Under the pieces are notes generated by a model. The model ran no database searches, was not told where the DNA came from, and saw only the letters and a program-made list of their open reading frames with translations. This document shows positions 38,224 to 46,003 of a stretch of DNA of 64,000 nt, in pieces. The stretch is from a virus. Position 1 is the first letter of the stretch; each line of letters starts with the position of its first letter. A program made the position numbers and the translations under genes. Location: positions 1 to 64,000 of IMG/VR virus record IMGVR_UViG_3300042892_005063; one strand, 5' to 3'.

Positions 38224-38710
38224 CCGGCTTGAAATCCCAACAATCGACGCCGATGTCAAGCTGTTGGCTGTTTCCCGGCAGCGAGCCATGGGAGTGCCCA
38301 TAAAGCTGGAGGGCGCCATGATGGCTTCGGTTGAACACCGTCATTTTGTAGTGGCACAGAACCACATTGTATTTTGTTCCGTCTGAGGTTCGGTCCTTGA
38401 TCTCCTTCAGGGGAGACGAGGACTTCCACATCGGGTGATTGCGGAGCCAGTCGGCGTCGTGGTTGCCCCAGATGAGATGCAGATTGCGGCAGTTGATCTG
38501 GTCGAGAAGCGGCATGATGCGCTCCTCCTTGGCGAACGTGATGTCACCGCCGAAATACAGGGTGTCGCCACGACCGACCCGCTCATTGATGTTGCGGATG
38601 ATCGTCGCGTTCATCTCCTCGACGCCAGCCGGGCTCTTCTCGAAGGGACGCTTCGAGTACAGGATGACGTTCTCGTGGAAGAAGTGCGGGTCGCTGAGAT
38701 AGAAGTTCAT
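38153..38710 (-). CDS. Calcineurin-like metallophosphoesterase
   Basis: 185 aa. Motifs SDPHFFHEN, GGDITF, WGNHD and GHSHG give a complete two-metal phosphoesterase site. Homologues in phages are small phosphodiesterases of unknown substrate. The ATG overlaps the lipoprotein stop; the end overlaps the HNH gene. Confidence 0.88.
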   Translation of the reverse strand: MNFYLSDPHFFHENVILYSKRPFEKSPAGVEEMNATIIRNINERVGRGDTLYFGGDITFAKEERIMPLLDQINCRNLHLIWGNHDADWLRNHPMWKSSSPLKEIKDRTSDGTKYNVVLCHYKMTVFNRSHHGALQLYGHSHGSLPGNSQQLDIGVDCWDFKPVNLDEIVARMKTLPPFQNADHHE

Positions 38711-38964
38711 CGGCCCACGATCAGAGGTCGGGCGTCGGCGATGACCTCGGGGGTGCACTGGGCACCGGCCATGTTGCCGCTCGGGTAGGTTCCGGTGGCG
38801 ACGTAAACCAGGAAGCAGTTCTTGTGCTCCGCGTCGTAGACGTAATAGGACGAGGCGCCGATTTCGGCGGCGCGGCCTGCCTTGCGTTCAGGGCTGTTGT
38901 TGTCACAGGAACCCAGAGCGGCGGCGGCTGCCATCAGGGCAGCGATATATATGATCTTTTTCAT
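38707..38964 (-). CDS. Small lipoprotein, 85 aa
   Basis: Signal MKKIIYIAALMAAAAALGSC with lipobox LGSC. The mature part has two further Cys. A promoter TTGACC/CATAAT ends 7 nt before the ATG. Possibly an exclusion or surface lipoprotein. Confidence 0.75.
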   Translation of the reverse strand: MKKIIYIAALMAAAAALGSCDNNSPERKAGRAAEIGASSYYVYDAEHKNCFLVYVATGTYPSGNMAGAQCTPEVIADARPLIVGR

Positions 38965-38971
38965 GCCCGGC

Positions 38972-39000
38972 ATTATGGACAACCATAATACTTTGGTCAA
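38972..39000 (-). promoter_or_regulatory. Early promoter, leaderless
   Basis: Minus strand TTGACC (39000-38995), 17-nt spacer, CATAAT (38977-38972), 7 nt to ATG 38964. Confidence 0.6.
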
Positions 39001-39004
39001 CTAA

Positions 39005-39412
39005 TTATTTGAAGCGGGCGATCAGGCGTTCTGCATCGCGGTCTACGACGCTGTCGTGAAGGCGATCATATTTGGCATTTCCGGCATGGGCCTGAAGATC
39101 GGTGGTCGTTCCCACCGATAGCTCTTCGATTTCGAACCGGCCGCCAATCATGGTGTCGAGGAAGCCCATTTCATCCAAGGGGCCACGGACGTCAAGATAG
39201 CGGCCATCGGGCATTTTGACCCCAGCGTGGTCGATCAGGGAGAACGATGAGTCCGCTGCTCCGTAGGCCCGAACACCCACGATGGGCCAGCCGGTTTTCT
39301 CATGCAGGGCCAGGGCCAGACGGAAGCAATGACCGTTCATGTAGAGGTCGCGGCGGCGGAACGGGATGTAGGATTCCAAGACCGGCTCGGCCATCATTTC
39401 ATACAGGCGCAT
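39005..39412 (-). CDS. Hypothetical protein, possibly papain-like fold
   Basis: 135 aa. NGHCFRLALALHEKTG and DHAGVKMPDGRYLDVRG give Cys, His and Asp in the order of papain-like/amidase folds, but the match is short. Starts 3 nt after the neck-like gene. Confidence 0.5.
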   Translation of the reverse strand: MRLYEMMAEPVLESYIPFRRRDLYMNGHCFRLALALHEKTGWPIVGVRAYGAADSSFSLIDHAGVKMPDGRYLDVRGPLDEMGFLDTMIGGRFEIEELSVGTTTDLQAHAGNAKYDRLHDSVVDRDAERLIARFK

Positions 39413-39415
39413 GGC

Positions 39416-40171
39416 TTATCCAATCGTGAACGGCATTCCAATATCGGAATCGACGAAGTTCTTGATCTCGTCTTCCAGACGGTCCATTTCGTCCTTGCCT
39501 TCTTGCTTGATCGCGTCGCCATTGAGGGAGACGCCGCCCTGCGGGCCGCCCAGGTTCTGATAGAGGGAGCGGGCTTCGCCGAGCATGAGTTTGCAGTAGG
39601 CGGTGGCGTAGTCACGAATCCACAGCTTGGCATACGGGTCTTTCAGCAGCACGGCCAACGGGCGAGTGTTGTGGACGTGAATGGCGACGTTCTCCACGGC
39701 GTGGAAAATGCGCTGGAAGGTGATGCGCGAAGTTGCGGGGTCCCAGGTATACATGACGTCGCGGCCGAACATTCGAGCAGCCTGCTCCTGGAACTGCATG
39801 GCGAAGTCGTAGGTGGCGAGCGTACCGGAGCCCGAGCCACCCAGACCACCTGGGTTTTGAATCATGTAGAGGTTGTTGGTGAACGCGAGGCTGAACGGGT
39901 CAACGGCGGCGCCACCACCGGCTCCACCGATGCCGCGACGATAGACGGACTGGACGGTCTGGACTTCAGGCGGGAGCGTGTAGGTCTGAACCTTGGGCTG
40001 GATGTCGAGAAAGACGAAGCTCTCTTCGACCCCGTTTGAAGATCGCTGGCGGTAGCGGTCTTCGGCATTCTGGATGGCGTAGTCGTAGTGTTCGGGGTCG
40101 AGTTCGACGTCGATCATCCCGGCACCAAGGCGAAGTTGAATACCCTTGATCAGTGTTTCGCGAGCGTCCAT
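39416..40171 (-). CDS. Virion structural protein, possibly neck (gp13-type)
   Basis: 251 aa. MDARETLIKGIQLRLGAGMI ... VFLDIQPKVQTYTLPPEVQ ... GGPQGGVSLNGDAIKQEGKD: a layout found in structural genes of marine T4-like phages. Gly-rich insert near 100-125. Late TAAATA 24 nt upstream of ATG. A neck or connector role is inferred. Confidence 0.6.
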   Translation of the reverse strand: MDARETLIKGIQLRLGAGMIDVELDPEHYDYAIQNAEDRYRQRSSNGVEESFVFLDIQPKVQTYTLPPEVQTVQSVYRRGIGGAGGGAAVDPFSLAFTNNLYMIQNPGGLGGSGSGTLATYDFAMQFQEQAARMFGRDVMYTWDPATSRITFQRIFHAVENVAIHVHNTRPLAVLLKDPYAKLWIRDYATAYCKLMLGEARSLYQNLGGPQGGVSLNGDAIKQEGKDEMDRLEDEIKNFVDSDIGMPFTIG

Positions 40172-40194
40172 GTCATTCTCCCCGTTGGTAGGGG

Positions 40195-40200
40195 TATTTA
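40195..40200 (-). promoter_or_regulatory. Late TAAATA promoter box
   Basis: TAAATA on the minus strand with GGGGAGAATGAC before ATG 40171. Confidence 0.55.
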
Positions 40201-40226
40201 TGAGTTCGGCTCCCAAAAGTATTTCC

Positions 40227-40254
40227 TTGACAAGAAATCATTGGCCGCTATGTT
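40227..40254 (+). promoter_or_regulatory. Early promoter, leaderless
   Basis: TTGACA (40227-40232), 16-nt spacer, TATGTT (40249-40254), 6 nt to ATG 40261. Confidence 0.65.
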
Positions 40255-40260
40255 GATCAC

Positions 40261-40554
40261 ATGTCGCACAAACATTTCTCCCCCAGCACCAACATCTATA
40301 CGGGTGGCTCGCGGAGCACCACGTTCATCTGCGAGTTCTGCGATCACCGCACCCGGATGACGACCCAGGATGACAGCCGTTTCTGTGGCATCTGCTACGA
40401 ACTGGCTGGTGTCGAGAATTCCTTCAACGACGACGGCATCGCCGAGTGGGTGATCAAGGCCCGCGACATGCTTCTGCGCAAGATCGTGAAGCGGGGCGGC
40501 AACGTCGAGAAGGTCAAGGCGTCCTTCAAAGCCCTGTTCGAGGCCAAGCTGTGA
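40261..40554 (+). CDS. Small zinc-ribbon protein, 97 aa
   Basis: CEFCDH and CGICYE make one zinc knuckle pair. The C-terminus is a basic helix (RKIVKRGGNVEKVKASFK). Its size and leaderless early promoter suggest a regulator. Coupled by GTGA overlap to the next gene. Confidence 0.7.
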   Translation: MSHKHFSPSTNIYTGGSRSTTFICEFCDHRTRMTTQDDSRFCGICYELAGVENSFNDDGIAEWVIKARDMLLRKIVKRGGNVEKVKASFKALFEAKL

Positions 40555-41018
40555 ACCGCGCCGTCGCGCTCATGATGCAGCAGGCCGCCGAGAAGAAGGC
40601 GTCTGCGGCCAAGTTCGCCCTGATCTCCCATCAGGCATTCCGCGCCATGTATCTGGTCACCACCCGCCAGAACATCCTTCGCGTTCTCGAAGAGCGCAAG
40701 ATTGAGCGCACTCCTGAGAACTCCGAAGAGTTGGTCAAGCACATGGACCGACTGATGGTCATCATCGAAGACTACTATGTCATTCGGGAGAATGATTTCT
40801 TCCGGCACAACGAGGCATTTGCGCGAGTCATTCGCCCGTCCATCGTGCTCGACAAATCCGTCCCCGTCATCGACCTCGACGGAAAATGGGAAGACCTGTC
40901 GCAGGTTCCCAACATCTGTGTGGTCTGGGCGGCTCTGACCGATCTCTTCAAGCGCGGTATGCCGAGGAACAACCGCGTCGATGCCTACATCGAGAAGTAC
41001 AAGAACTACATCCTCTAA
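40551..41018 (+). CDS. Hypothetical protein, 155 aa
   Basis: GTG start overlapping the previous stop. Mostly helical; ends AYIEKYKNYIL. No family recognised. Confidence 0.65.
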   Translation: MNRAVALMMQQAAEKKASAAKFALISHQAFRAMYLVTTRQNILRVLEERKIERTPENSEELVKHMDRLMVIIEDYYVIRENDFFRHNEAFARVIRPSIVLDKSVPVIDLDGKWEDLSQVPNICVVWAALTDLFKRGMPRNNRVDAYIEKYKNYIL

Positions 41019-41036
41019 CCACCCCCGGAGTCACCC

Positions 41037-41480
41037 GTGTCCTACGGCTATGAAGAAAGCGAAGAAAACATCATGAAATACATCATCTCCGCCATCGTTG
41101 GCGTCATCCTCCTGGCCGTCATCGGTCTGGCGGGCTGCCCGACCTACAACGTCTACGCCAGCCAGATGTCCGGCCGCGCCGCCTACGTGAAGGCCGAGCA
41201 GGACCGGCGCGTGAAGGTTCTCGAAGCGCAGGCCGCGCTGGATTCGGCCCAACTGAACGCGCAGGCCGAGGTCGCCCGCGCTCGCGGCACCAACGAGGCC
41301 AACCGCATCATGTCGGACAGCCTCGGCGGCCCCGACAACTACCTGCGCTGGTCCTACATCAACATGCTGCAAGAAACGGCGGGCAGCGGCGACCGTCAGA
41401 TCATCTACCTGCCCACCGAGGCTGGGATGCCGATTCTGGAAGCTGGGCGCCGACCCAACGCCCGGCCCGCCGCCGAGTAA
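41037..41480 (+). CDS. Membrane-anchored prohibitin/SPFH-like protein
   Basis: 147 aa (GTG 41037; ATG 41073 is possible). TM segment ISAIVGVILLAVIGLAGC, then a long Ala-rich helix (YVKAEQDRRVKVLEAQAALD...NAQAEVARARG) and ...YLRWSYINML, as at the C-terminal side of SPFH/HflC proteins. The SPFH domain itself is missing. Might affect membrane quality-control proteases. Followed by a terminator. Confidence 0.6.
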   Translation: MSYGYEESEENIMKYIISAIVGVILLAVIGLAGCPTYNVYASQMSGRAAYVKAEQDRRVKVLEAQAALDSAQLNAQAEVARARGTNEANRIMSDSLGGPDNYLRWSYINMLQETAGSGDRQIIYLPTEAGMPILEAGRRPNARPAAE

Positions 41481-41502
41481 ACCCGTCTCCCCGAAAGGAA
41501 CT

Positions 41503-41528
41503 GGCCCTGCCGAAAGGCGGGGCCTTTT
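41503..41528 (+). terminator. Rho-independent terminator
   Basis: 9-bp stem (41503-41511 with 41516-41524), GAAA tetraloop, then TTTT. Confidence 0.8.
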
Positions 41529-41531
41529 CTG

Positions 41532-41704
41532 TTGACCAGAATCATAGAGTCGCGCATAAAGATCGGGCCCACGGTCCTAGGCCGGAACGGCTGGTGATGC
41601 GTCATCAGTGCGCTTGCGGGCAACTAAGCTCCAGAGATGGAGTCGGGAAAATGGTGGGGGTCGAATAGGACCGGCAAACTTCTAGGGCGGCCCCCATCTA
41701 TTCC
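41532..41704 (+). other. Promoter and short structured leader before neck gene
   Basis: TTGACC (41532-41537), 17-nt spacer, CATAAA (41555-41560), then about 140 nt with two small stems (GCCG/CGGC, TGATG/CATCA) and no ORF. The neck gene has its own late box, so this could be an early small RNA or a long leader. Confidence 0.4.
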
Positions 41705-41710
41705 TAAATA
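41705..41710 (+). promoter_or_regulatory. Late TAAATA box, leaderless
   Basis: TAAATACGGG directly precedes ATG 41715; no ribosome site. Confidence 0.55.
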
Positions 41711-41714
41711 CGGG

Positions 41715-42770
41715 ATGCCCAGACTCAGTATTTGGAACTCCGGTAAGAAAGGTGCGAACTACACCTTCATCGACCGCCATATCTCTCAGTACGTGTTCGC
41801 CTCGGGAACGGCGGCTTACGTGCACCTCTACGTGGGTGTTCATGAGCAGGGACCGGACGCTCCGGCGAGCAACGTCAAGGACATCCAAGACGTCATCCTG
41901 ATGGAGAATCGGGACCGCAAATACTCCAGCGAGGTCTACGAGCTTCGCGCCATGTATAACGTCAACGACCTCGACTTCGACATGAAGGGCTTCGGCATCT
42001 TCCTAACCAACGATACGATCTTCATCGAGTTCCACCTCAACGACAGCATCGCGCAACTGGGCCGCAAACTCATGTCCGGCGATGTCATCGAACTCCCCCA
42101 CCTTCGCGACGATGCCGGGCTCGACCAGAGCCTCCCGGCTGCGAACAAGTTCTACGTCATCACCGACGTGAACCGTGCCTCTGACGGCTACTCTCCGACG
42201 TGGTATCCCCATCTCCTGCGCGCCAAATGCGAGCCCATGGTGGCCTCCCAGGAGACCGCAGACATCCTCGAAAAACAATCCCGCAACCCGTTCGGCCTCA
42301 CGGACGGCAAGCTCGAAGACATCCTGTCGTCCATCGGGCGCGAGATGAACATCAACGAGCAAGTCATCGAGTCAGCCAAGAAAAGCGTGGGTGGCCGCAA
42401 CTTCGAAACCCGTCACTTCTACGTCGTCCCCGGCGACGAACAGACCAGCCAGCTTCCGTGGGTGTTCGCCGGAGATGGTGTGCCCCCCAACGGTGCCGAG
42501 ACCCTTGGTGCAGGAAACCGCTTCCCCCTGCAATGCGAGGAAGGCGACTACTATCTCAGGACCGACTACTCGCCCCACAATCTGTTCCGTCGCGTCGGCA
42601 CCCGCTGGGTCTCGCAGGAGATCGATTATCGCGAAGGAACCTGGAGCGTCGCAAGCCGCACCCTCAAGGATTTCATCAACAATACCAAGAAGCACACGCA
42701 TGCCGATGGTATCGAACGCGATGAGAAAATCGAAATCCACAAGGCCGCCGTCGTCCGCGCCGATCTCTGA
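41715..42770 (+). CDS. Neck/head-tail connector protein (T4 gp14-like)
   Basis: 351 aa from MPRLSIWNSGKKGANYTFID. The beta-rich centre (VHLYVGVHEQG ... FGIFLTNDTIFIEF ... MSGDVIELPHLRDD ... KFYVITDV) has the order seen in gp14 neck proteins of T4-like phages. The C-terminus ends in a helical acidic segment. It links the head portal to the tail. Confidence 0.65.
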   Translation: MPRLSIWNSGKKGANYTFIDRHISQYVFASGTAAYVHLYVGVHEQGPDAPASNVKDIQDVILMENRDRKYSSEVYELRAMYNVNDLDFDMKGFGIFLTNDTIFIEFHLNDSIAQLGRKLMSGDVIELPHLRDDAGLDQSLPAANKFYVITDVNRASDGYSPTWYPHLLRAKCEPMVASQETADILEKQSRNPFGLTDGKLEDILSSIGREMNINEQVIESAKKSVGGRNFETRHFYVVPGDEQTSQLPWVFAGDGVPPNGAETLGAGNRFPLQCEEGDYYLRTDYSPHNLFRRVGTRWVSQEIDYREGTWSVASRTLKDFINNTKKHTHADGIERDEKIEIHKAAVVRADL

Positions 42771-42778
42771 TATTTTCG

Positions 42779-42807
42779 TTGACCAAATAGACTGCCGCTC
42801 GTATAGG
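42779..42807 (+). promoter_or_regulatory. Early promoter for six-gene array, leaderless
   Basis: TTGACC (42779-42784), 17-nt spacer, TATAGG (42802-42807), 7 nt to ATG 42815. Confidence 0.6.
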
Positions 42808-42814
42808 TGGCGGC

Positions 42815-43171
42815 ATGACGACTCTGCAAAAAACGCGCCCTGGCGACTACGTGCTTTGCATGTGGCCGAAAAACTTCGAGTGGCGTGCCTATCGAGTTCG
42901 TAGCATCGTGGGTGGAGAAAAAGAATCCTTCCGTTCCGATCTTGAGTTCCGCCCCCAGACCAGCGCGTGGGCGTCAGAGTCCGTGATGGTTCGCACCGCC
43001 GAGTGCAGCGTGCGCAATTTCGGTCAGATCGAAAGCGGCGAGACCCCCGACGAGATGAACGTCATCCTGAAGGAACTTTCGGCCGCGTTGACCAACATGC
43101 GCGATGAGCAGAAGCGGGCCCGCGACCGCTATGTGGTTCTCGTTTCTCTCCTGCTGCCACCACCACAATGA
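42815..43171 (+). CDS. Array protein 1, tandem small-gene family
   Basis: 118 aa. GDYVLCMWPKNFEWRAYRV, then a beta-rich middle and a C-terminal helix ending LLLPPPQ. Same plan as the next five genes: a short strand with a 'd..W' turn, a variable middle, then a helix (A.. .R..RD....). ATGA to the next gene. Confidence 0.75.
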   Translation: MTTLQKTRPGDYVLCMWPKNFEWRAYRVRSIVGGEKESFRSDLEFRPQTSAWASESVMVRTAECSVRNFGQIESGETPDEMNVILKELSAALTNMRDEQKRARDRYVVLVSLLLPPPQ

Positions 43172-43530
43172 TCGCCCTGTACCCCAAGGACATCGTTCCT
43201 GGATGCATTCTGATCTTCATGAACTGCAAGGCGGGGACCTGGGCGGCCTACCGGGCTTCGACAGCGGATATTTCCGACTACGGCGCCGAACTCATCGAGA
43301 GCAGCGGCCAGCGGTGGGACCGCGCTTCGTCGGCACCGCCGCCTCGCAGCATGAAGCTCACCATCAACCCCTACGACAGCAACTGTTCGATTTTCTCTGC
43401 CGACGATGGCGAGTCCATCTTGCCGGTCATCCGGCAGGCATTCGCAGAGAAAAACAAATCGGTCGCGGAGGCCGAGGGCAAACTGCGGCTTAAGCTCGCC
43501 CTGACGGTTCCGGGGTTCGAACTCTCATGA
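43168..43530 (+). CDS. Array protein 2
   Basis: 120 aa. N-terminus KDIVPGCILIFMNCKAGTWA aligns with the family start. Helical C-terminus (FAEKNKSVAEAEGKLRLKLA). ATGA on both sides. Confidence 0.75.
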   Translation: MIALYPKDIVPGCILIFMNCKAGTWAAYRASTADISDYGAELIESSGQRWDRASSAPPPRSMKLTINPYDSNCSIFSADDGESILPVIRQAFAEKNKSVAEAEGKLRLKLALTVPGFELS

Positions 43531-43925
43531 TCACCGTGGACGATCTAAAGGCACGGCGGAAAGAAGAGCTTGCGCTGAATCGCTTCCCAAGGGAACTCGT
43601 CGGTCGCATCAAGACCGGCAACATGATTCTGACGGTAAACCAGGACTGGTGGAGCCTCGACGTCGTCACGCGCTCCCCCAACATCGACGACGCGAACGGG
43701 CGGTGGATGAAGGGTTTTCGAATTGAAGGAAGCCGCCCCCAGCAGGAACAAATCTACATCGACTCACGAGCCATCGTGGGCATATACGATGATGAGGGGC
43801 CCGCTGAGCATATCATCGAGATGATGAGGGTGGCCCATGCTGAACTCATGGAGACGGTGCGCCCCGCTCGTGAAAAATTCCACACCGTGGCTGCCCTGAT
43901 GGGGACGGAGGCACGCCGTGGATAA
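43527..43925 (+). CDS. Array protein 3
   Basis: 132 aa. RIKTGNMILTVNQDWWSLDV is the family core; the C-terminus carries RPAREKFHTVAALMG. It overlaps the next GTG start by 8 nt. Confidence 0.75.
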   Translation: MITVDDLKARRKEELALNRFPRELVGRIKTGNMILTVNQDWWSLDVVTRSPNIDDANGRWMKGFRIEGSRPQQEQIYIDSRAIVGIYDDEGPAEHIIEMMRVAHAELMETVRPAREKFHTVAALMGTEARRG

Positions 43926-44277
43926 TATTCGGACTTGGCCCGAGGTCGCAGTGGTCCGCCCCGGTCAATACGTTGTCGTCGCCAATACGGACGGCGATTG
44001 GAACATTGTTCAAGCCGCGTCTCTCGACAATGGCGACGTCCGTTGCAACACAGATTTCTCGTCTCCAGAAGACAACACGCTAATGGATGTGGACCCCGAT
44101 TACTATGGTCACGGTGACCCGGTGGTTTTCATGCAAAACGTTCTGGCCGTGTCCGACACTCTTGCGGAAGCCCAGGAAATCGCCGAGAGTGTAGAGGAAG
44201 CGCGCCTCCGCTACGTCCAAGAGATCAAACCGTCGCGCGATAAACTCCACTCGAAACTGTTGTTGCTTAAATGTTGA
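43918..44277 (+). CDS. Array protein 4
   Basis: 119 aa, GTG start. VVRPGQYVVVANTDGDWNIV is the core; C-terminus IKPSRDKLHSKLLLLKC. Acidic middle (DVDPDYYGHGDP). Overlaps the next gene by 7 nt. Confidence 0.75.
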   Translation: MDNIRTWPEVAVVRPGQYVVVANTDGDWNIVQAASLDNGDVRCNTDFSSPEDNTLMDVDPDYYGHGDPVVFMQNVLAVSDTLAEAQEIAESVEEARLRYVQEIKPSRDKLHSKLLLLKC

Positions 44278-44642
44278 TTGAACGTCTCCCCGTCGAGAAA
44301 TCCCGAGAGAACCTCCACGAGGGAAACTTCGTCTTGATCATCGACGACAAGCTGCAATGGAATTTCTATCAGTGTAAGCGGCTCTTCAACGCTACCCTGT
44401 CCAAGGCTTTCTTGGGTGGCCACTGCCGGTTCACTCGCCCGAACATCAACCCCCATGGTGCGAAATCCAATGAGGGTGATGAACAGACCATGATCGCGAT
44501 GGCAGCCCTCGTGAAGATCATCCCGACCGAGGAAGAGGCCGAAAATCTCTACGACGGTATGATGGCCGCCCACGAACGTCTGGAAGCGGAGACCAAAGGC
44601 CCGATGGCCAAGTTTGCGGCGGCGGTGCGCCTGCTCGTATGA
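44271..44642 (+). CDS. Array protein 5
   Basis: 123 aa. HEGNFVLIIDDKLQWNFYQC is the core; C-terminus LEAETKGPMAKFAAAVRLLV. ATGA to the last gene. Confidence 0.75.
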   Translation: MLIERLPVEKSRENLHEGNFVLIIDDKLQWNFYQCKRLFNATLSKAFLGGHCRFTRPNINPHGAKSNEGDEQTMIAMAALVKIIPTEEEAENLYDGMMAAHERLEAETKGPMAKFAAAVRLLV

Positions 44643-44992
44643 CGTTCTCTGGCGATGACGTGAAGAATCGCTGTGTCATCTGCGTTGATGACACCGGTCA
44701 GTGGGGAATCTTCATTACGGAGGACAAGGTGTTCTCGAAAGCGATTGGCCGGAACACCAAAAAGACCACCGTCATCATGATTCATAAGCATCTCCACGGC
44801 ACCGTCGTGAAGGGGATGCGGATGAACACGACAACCGGCCAGTGGTGGGCCCCGGTCGATAAAATCGCAGCCATTATTGACCGCAAGGACGTCGGCCAGC
44901 ACGTCACCTACCTCAAGGAGGCCGAACTGGCTCTCAAGGATGCCCGCAAGGCCTTTCTGATGAAGGCCATGCTGGTGAGCCTCACTCCATAA
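44639..44992 (+). CDS. Array protein 6
   Basis: 117 aa. VKNRCVICVDDTGQWGIFIT is the core; C-terminus ELALKDARKAFLMKAMLVSL. Followed at once by the terminator. Confidence 0.75.
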   Translation: MTFSGDDVKNRCVICVDDTGQWGIFITEDKVFSKAIGRNTKKTTVIMIHKHLHGTVVKGMRMNTTTGQWWAPVDKIAAIIDRKDVGQHVTYLKEAELALKDARKAFLMKAMLVSLTP

Positions 44993-45019
44993 AAAATGGG
45001 GGCGGCCGAAGCCACCCCC
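44991..45019. terminator. Terminator between convergent units
   Basis: Stem GGGGG(C)GGC with GCC(A)CCCCC, loop CGAA. Six As on the minus-strand 3' side give the U-tract for the 45049 gene; the plus side has few Ts. Confidence 0.7.
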
Positions 45020-45048
45020 TAGAGTTTTAATCCGATGCTACGGAAAAG

Positions 45049-45699
45049 TTAGCCGACCCGAGCCGCGCCGGTCTTCTTGGCAGCCGTGGCCTTCTTGGCA
45101 GGCGTGGCGGTCTTGACCGCTTCCACCACCGGGGCCGGACGCAGAGAGGCGTCATGGCTGTAGGCGGCGGCCCGCTTGGTCGCGGCGATGGTCTCAAGGT
45201 CAATCGCTTCAGCCAGGAGATTGGCGGCGATTCGCTTGCTGGCGTCCGAGGAATCATTCTCGGCCGTCTGACCATAGGGATTGTACTTCGGTTCCTGCGG
45301 AACCTCAGCCGGGGCTTCCGACGACAGCGGCATGGCGTCGCCGTTTTCGGACATCTGTTCCAGAACCTTGCGGAGCGGGAACGGCATGTTCGGCATCGGC
45401 ATCATGATCACGTTGTCCACCGGGGTGGCGTGCAGGAGACCAGCTTCGTGCAGGACTTGCAGGAAGTGGCTTCCCGTCTCGGGGACCATGCGCCGACCCA
45501 GAACATGGGCCAGGATTGGCGTCGATTGCGCTTCGGGGCTCTCCAGAATGGACATCAGGGGAGCTTCGATGCGTGGCGGAAGGCTGTCCGTGGCTACGAC
45601 GAGCGCGTAGTCAGGACGGTCGGGGATTTGCATGAACACCACGACGCACCGTTGATCGGTGTTGCGGAGTTTCCCGACGTGCTTCTTCATGCCCGACAT
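45049..45699 (-). CDS. Hypothetical protein with histone H1-like tail
   Basis: 216 aa. A globular N-terminus (1-135) precedes a linker with NPYGQTAENDSSDASKRIAA. The last 25 residues are Ala/Lys repeats (TATPAKKATAAKKTGAARVG) like bacterial H1-type tails that bind nucleic acid. ATGA-type junction with 45699. Confidence 0.65.
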   Translation of the reverse strand: MSGMKKHVGKLRNTDQRCVVVFMQIPDRPDYALVVATDSLPPRIEAPLMSILESPEAQSTPILAHVLGRRMVPETGSHFLQVLHEAGLLHATPVDNVIMMPMPNMPFPLRKVLEQMSENGDAMPLSSEAPAEVPQEPKYNPYGQTAENDSSDASKRIAANLLAEAIDLETIAATKRAAAYSHDASLRPAPVVEAVKTATPAKKATAAKKTGAARVG

Positions 45700-45938
45700 C
45701 AGGCGCCTTCACCTGGAGCGACGGGGACAGCCACGCTGGCGACGAAGCGAGCGAGCTTCTCGCGGGTTTCGAAGACTGAGGTGATGACTTCCCAGCCCTT
45801 GAATGCGCCCTGTTGGCAGGCGTAGTCAATCGCCGCGATGGCGGACTGGATGTCGTTGATGCTCAGTTGGGGGGAGGGAGCGGAGGCCTGATCGACCTGG
45901 GTTTCGCTCACAACGGGGGTAGTCTTTTTGGTAGCCAT
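45699..45938 (-). CDS. Small hypothetical protein, 79 aa
   Basis: MATKKTTPVVSETQVDQASA..., a disordered N-terminus then one helical unit (SINDIQSAIAAIDYACQQGA). First gene of the pair with 45049; AGGAG lies in a hairpin loop before the start. Confidence 0.65.
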   Translation of the reverse strand: MATKKTTPVVSETQVDQASAPSPQLSINDIQSAIAAIDYACQQGAFKGWEVITSVFETREKLARFVASVAVPVAPGEGA

Positions 45939-45976
45939 AGTATTGGTAAAACTCCTAAGGAATATTCACCAATACT
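45939..45976 (-). promoter_or_regulatory. Hairpin holding the ribosome site of 45938
   Basis: AGTATTGGT/ACCAATACT, 9 bp perfect (45939-45947 with 45968-45976), 20-nt loop containing AGGAG on the minus strand. The stem ends right at the ATG. May switch translation on or off. Confidence 0.5.
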
Positions 45977-46003
45977 AGGCCACCTATACTTGAGTTGTCA
46001 AAA

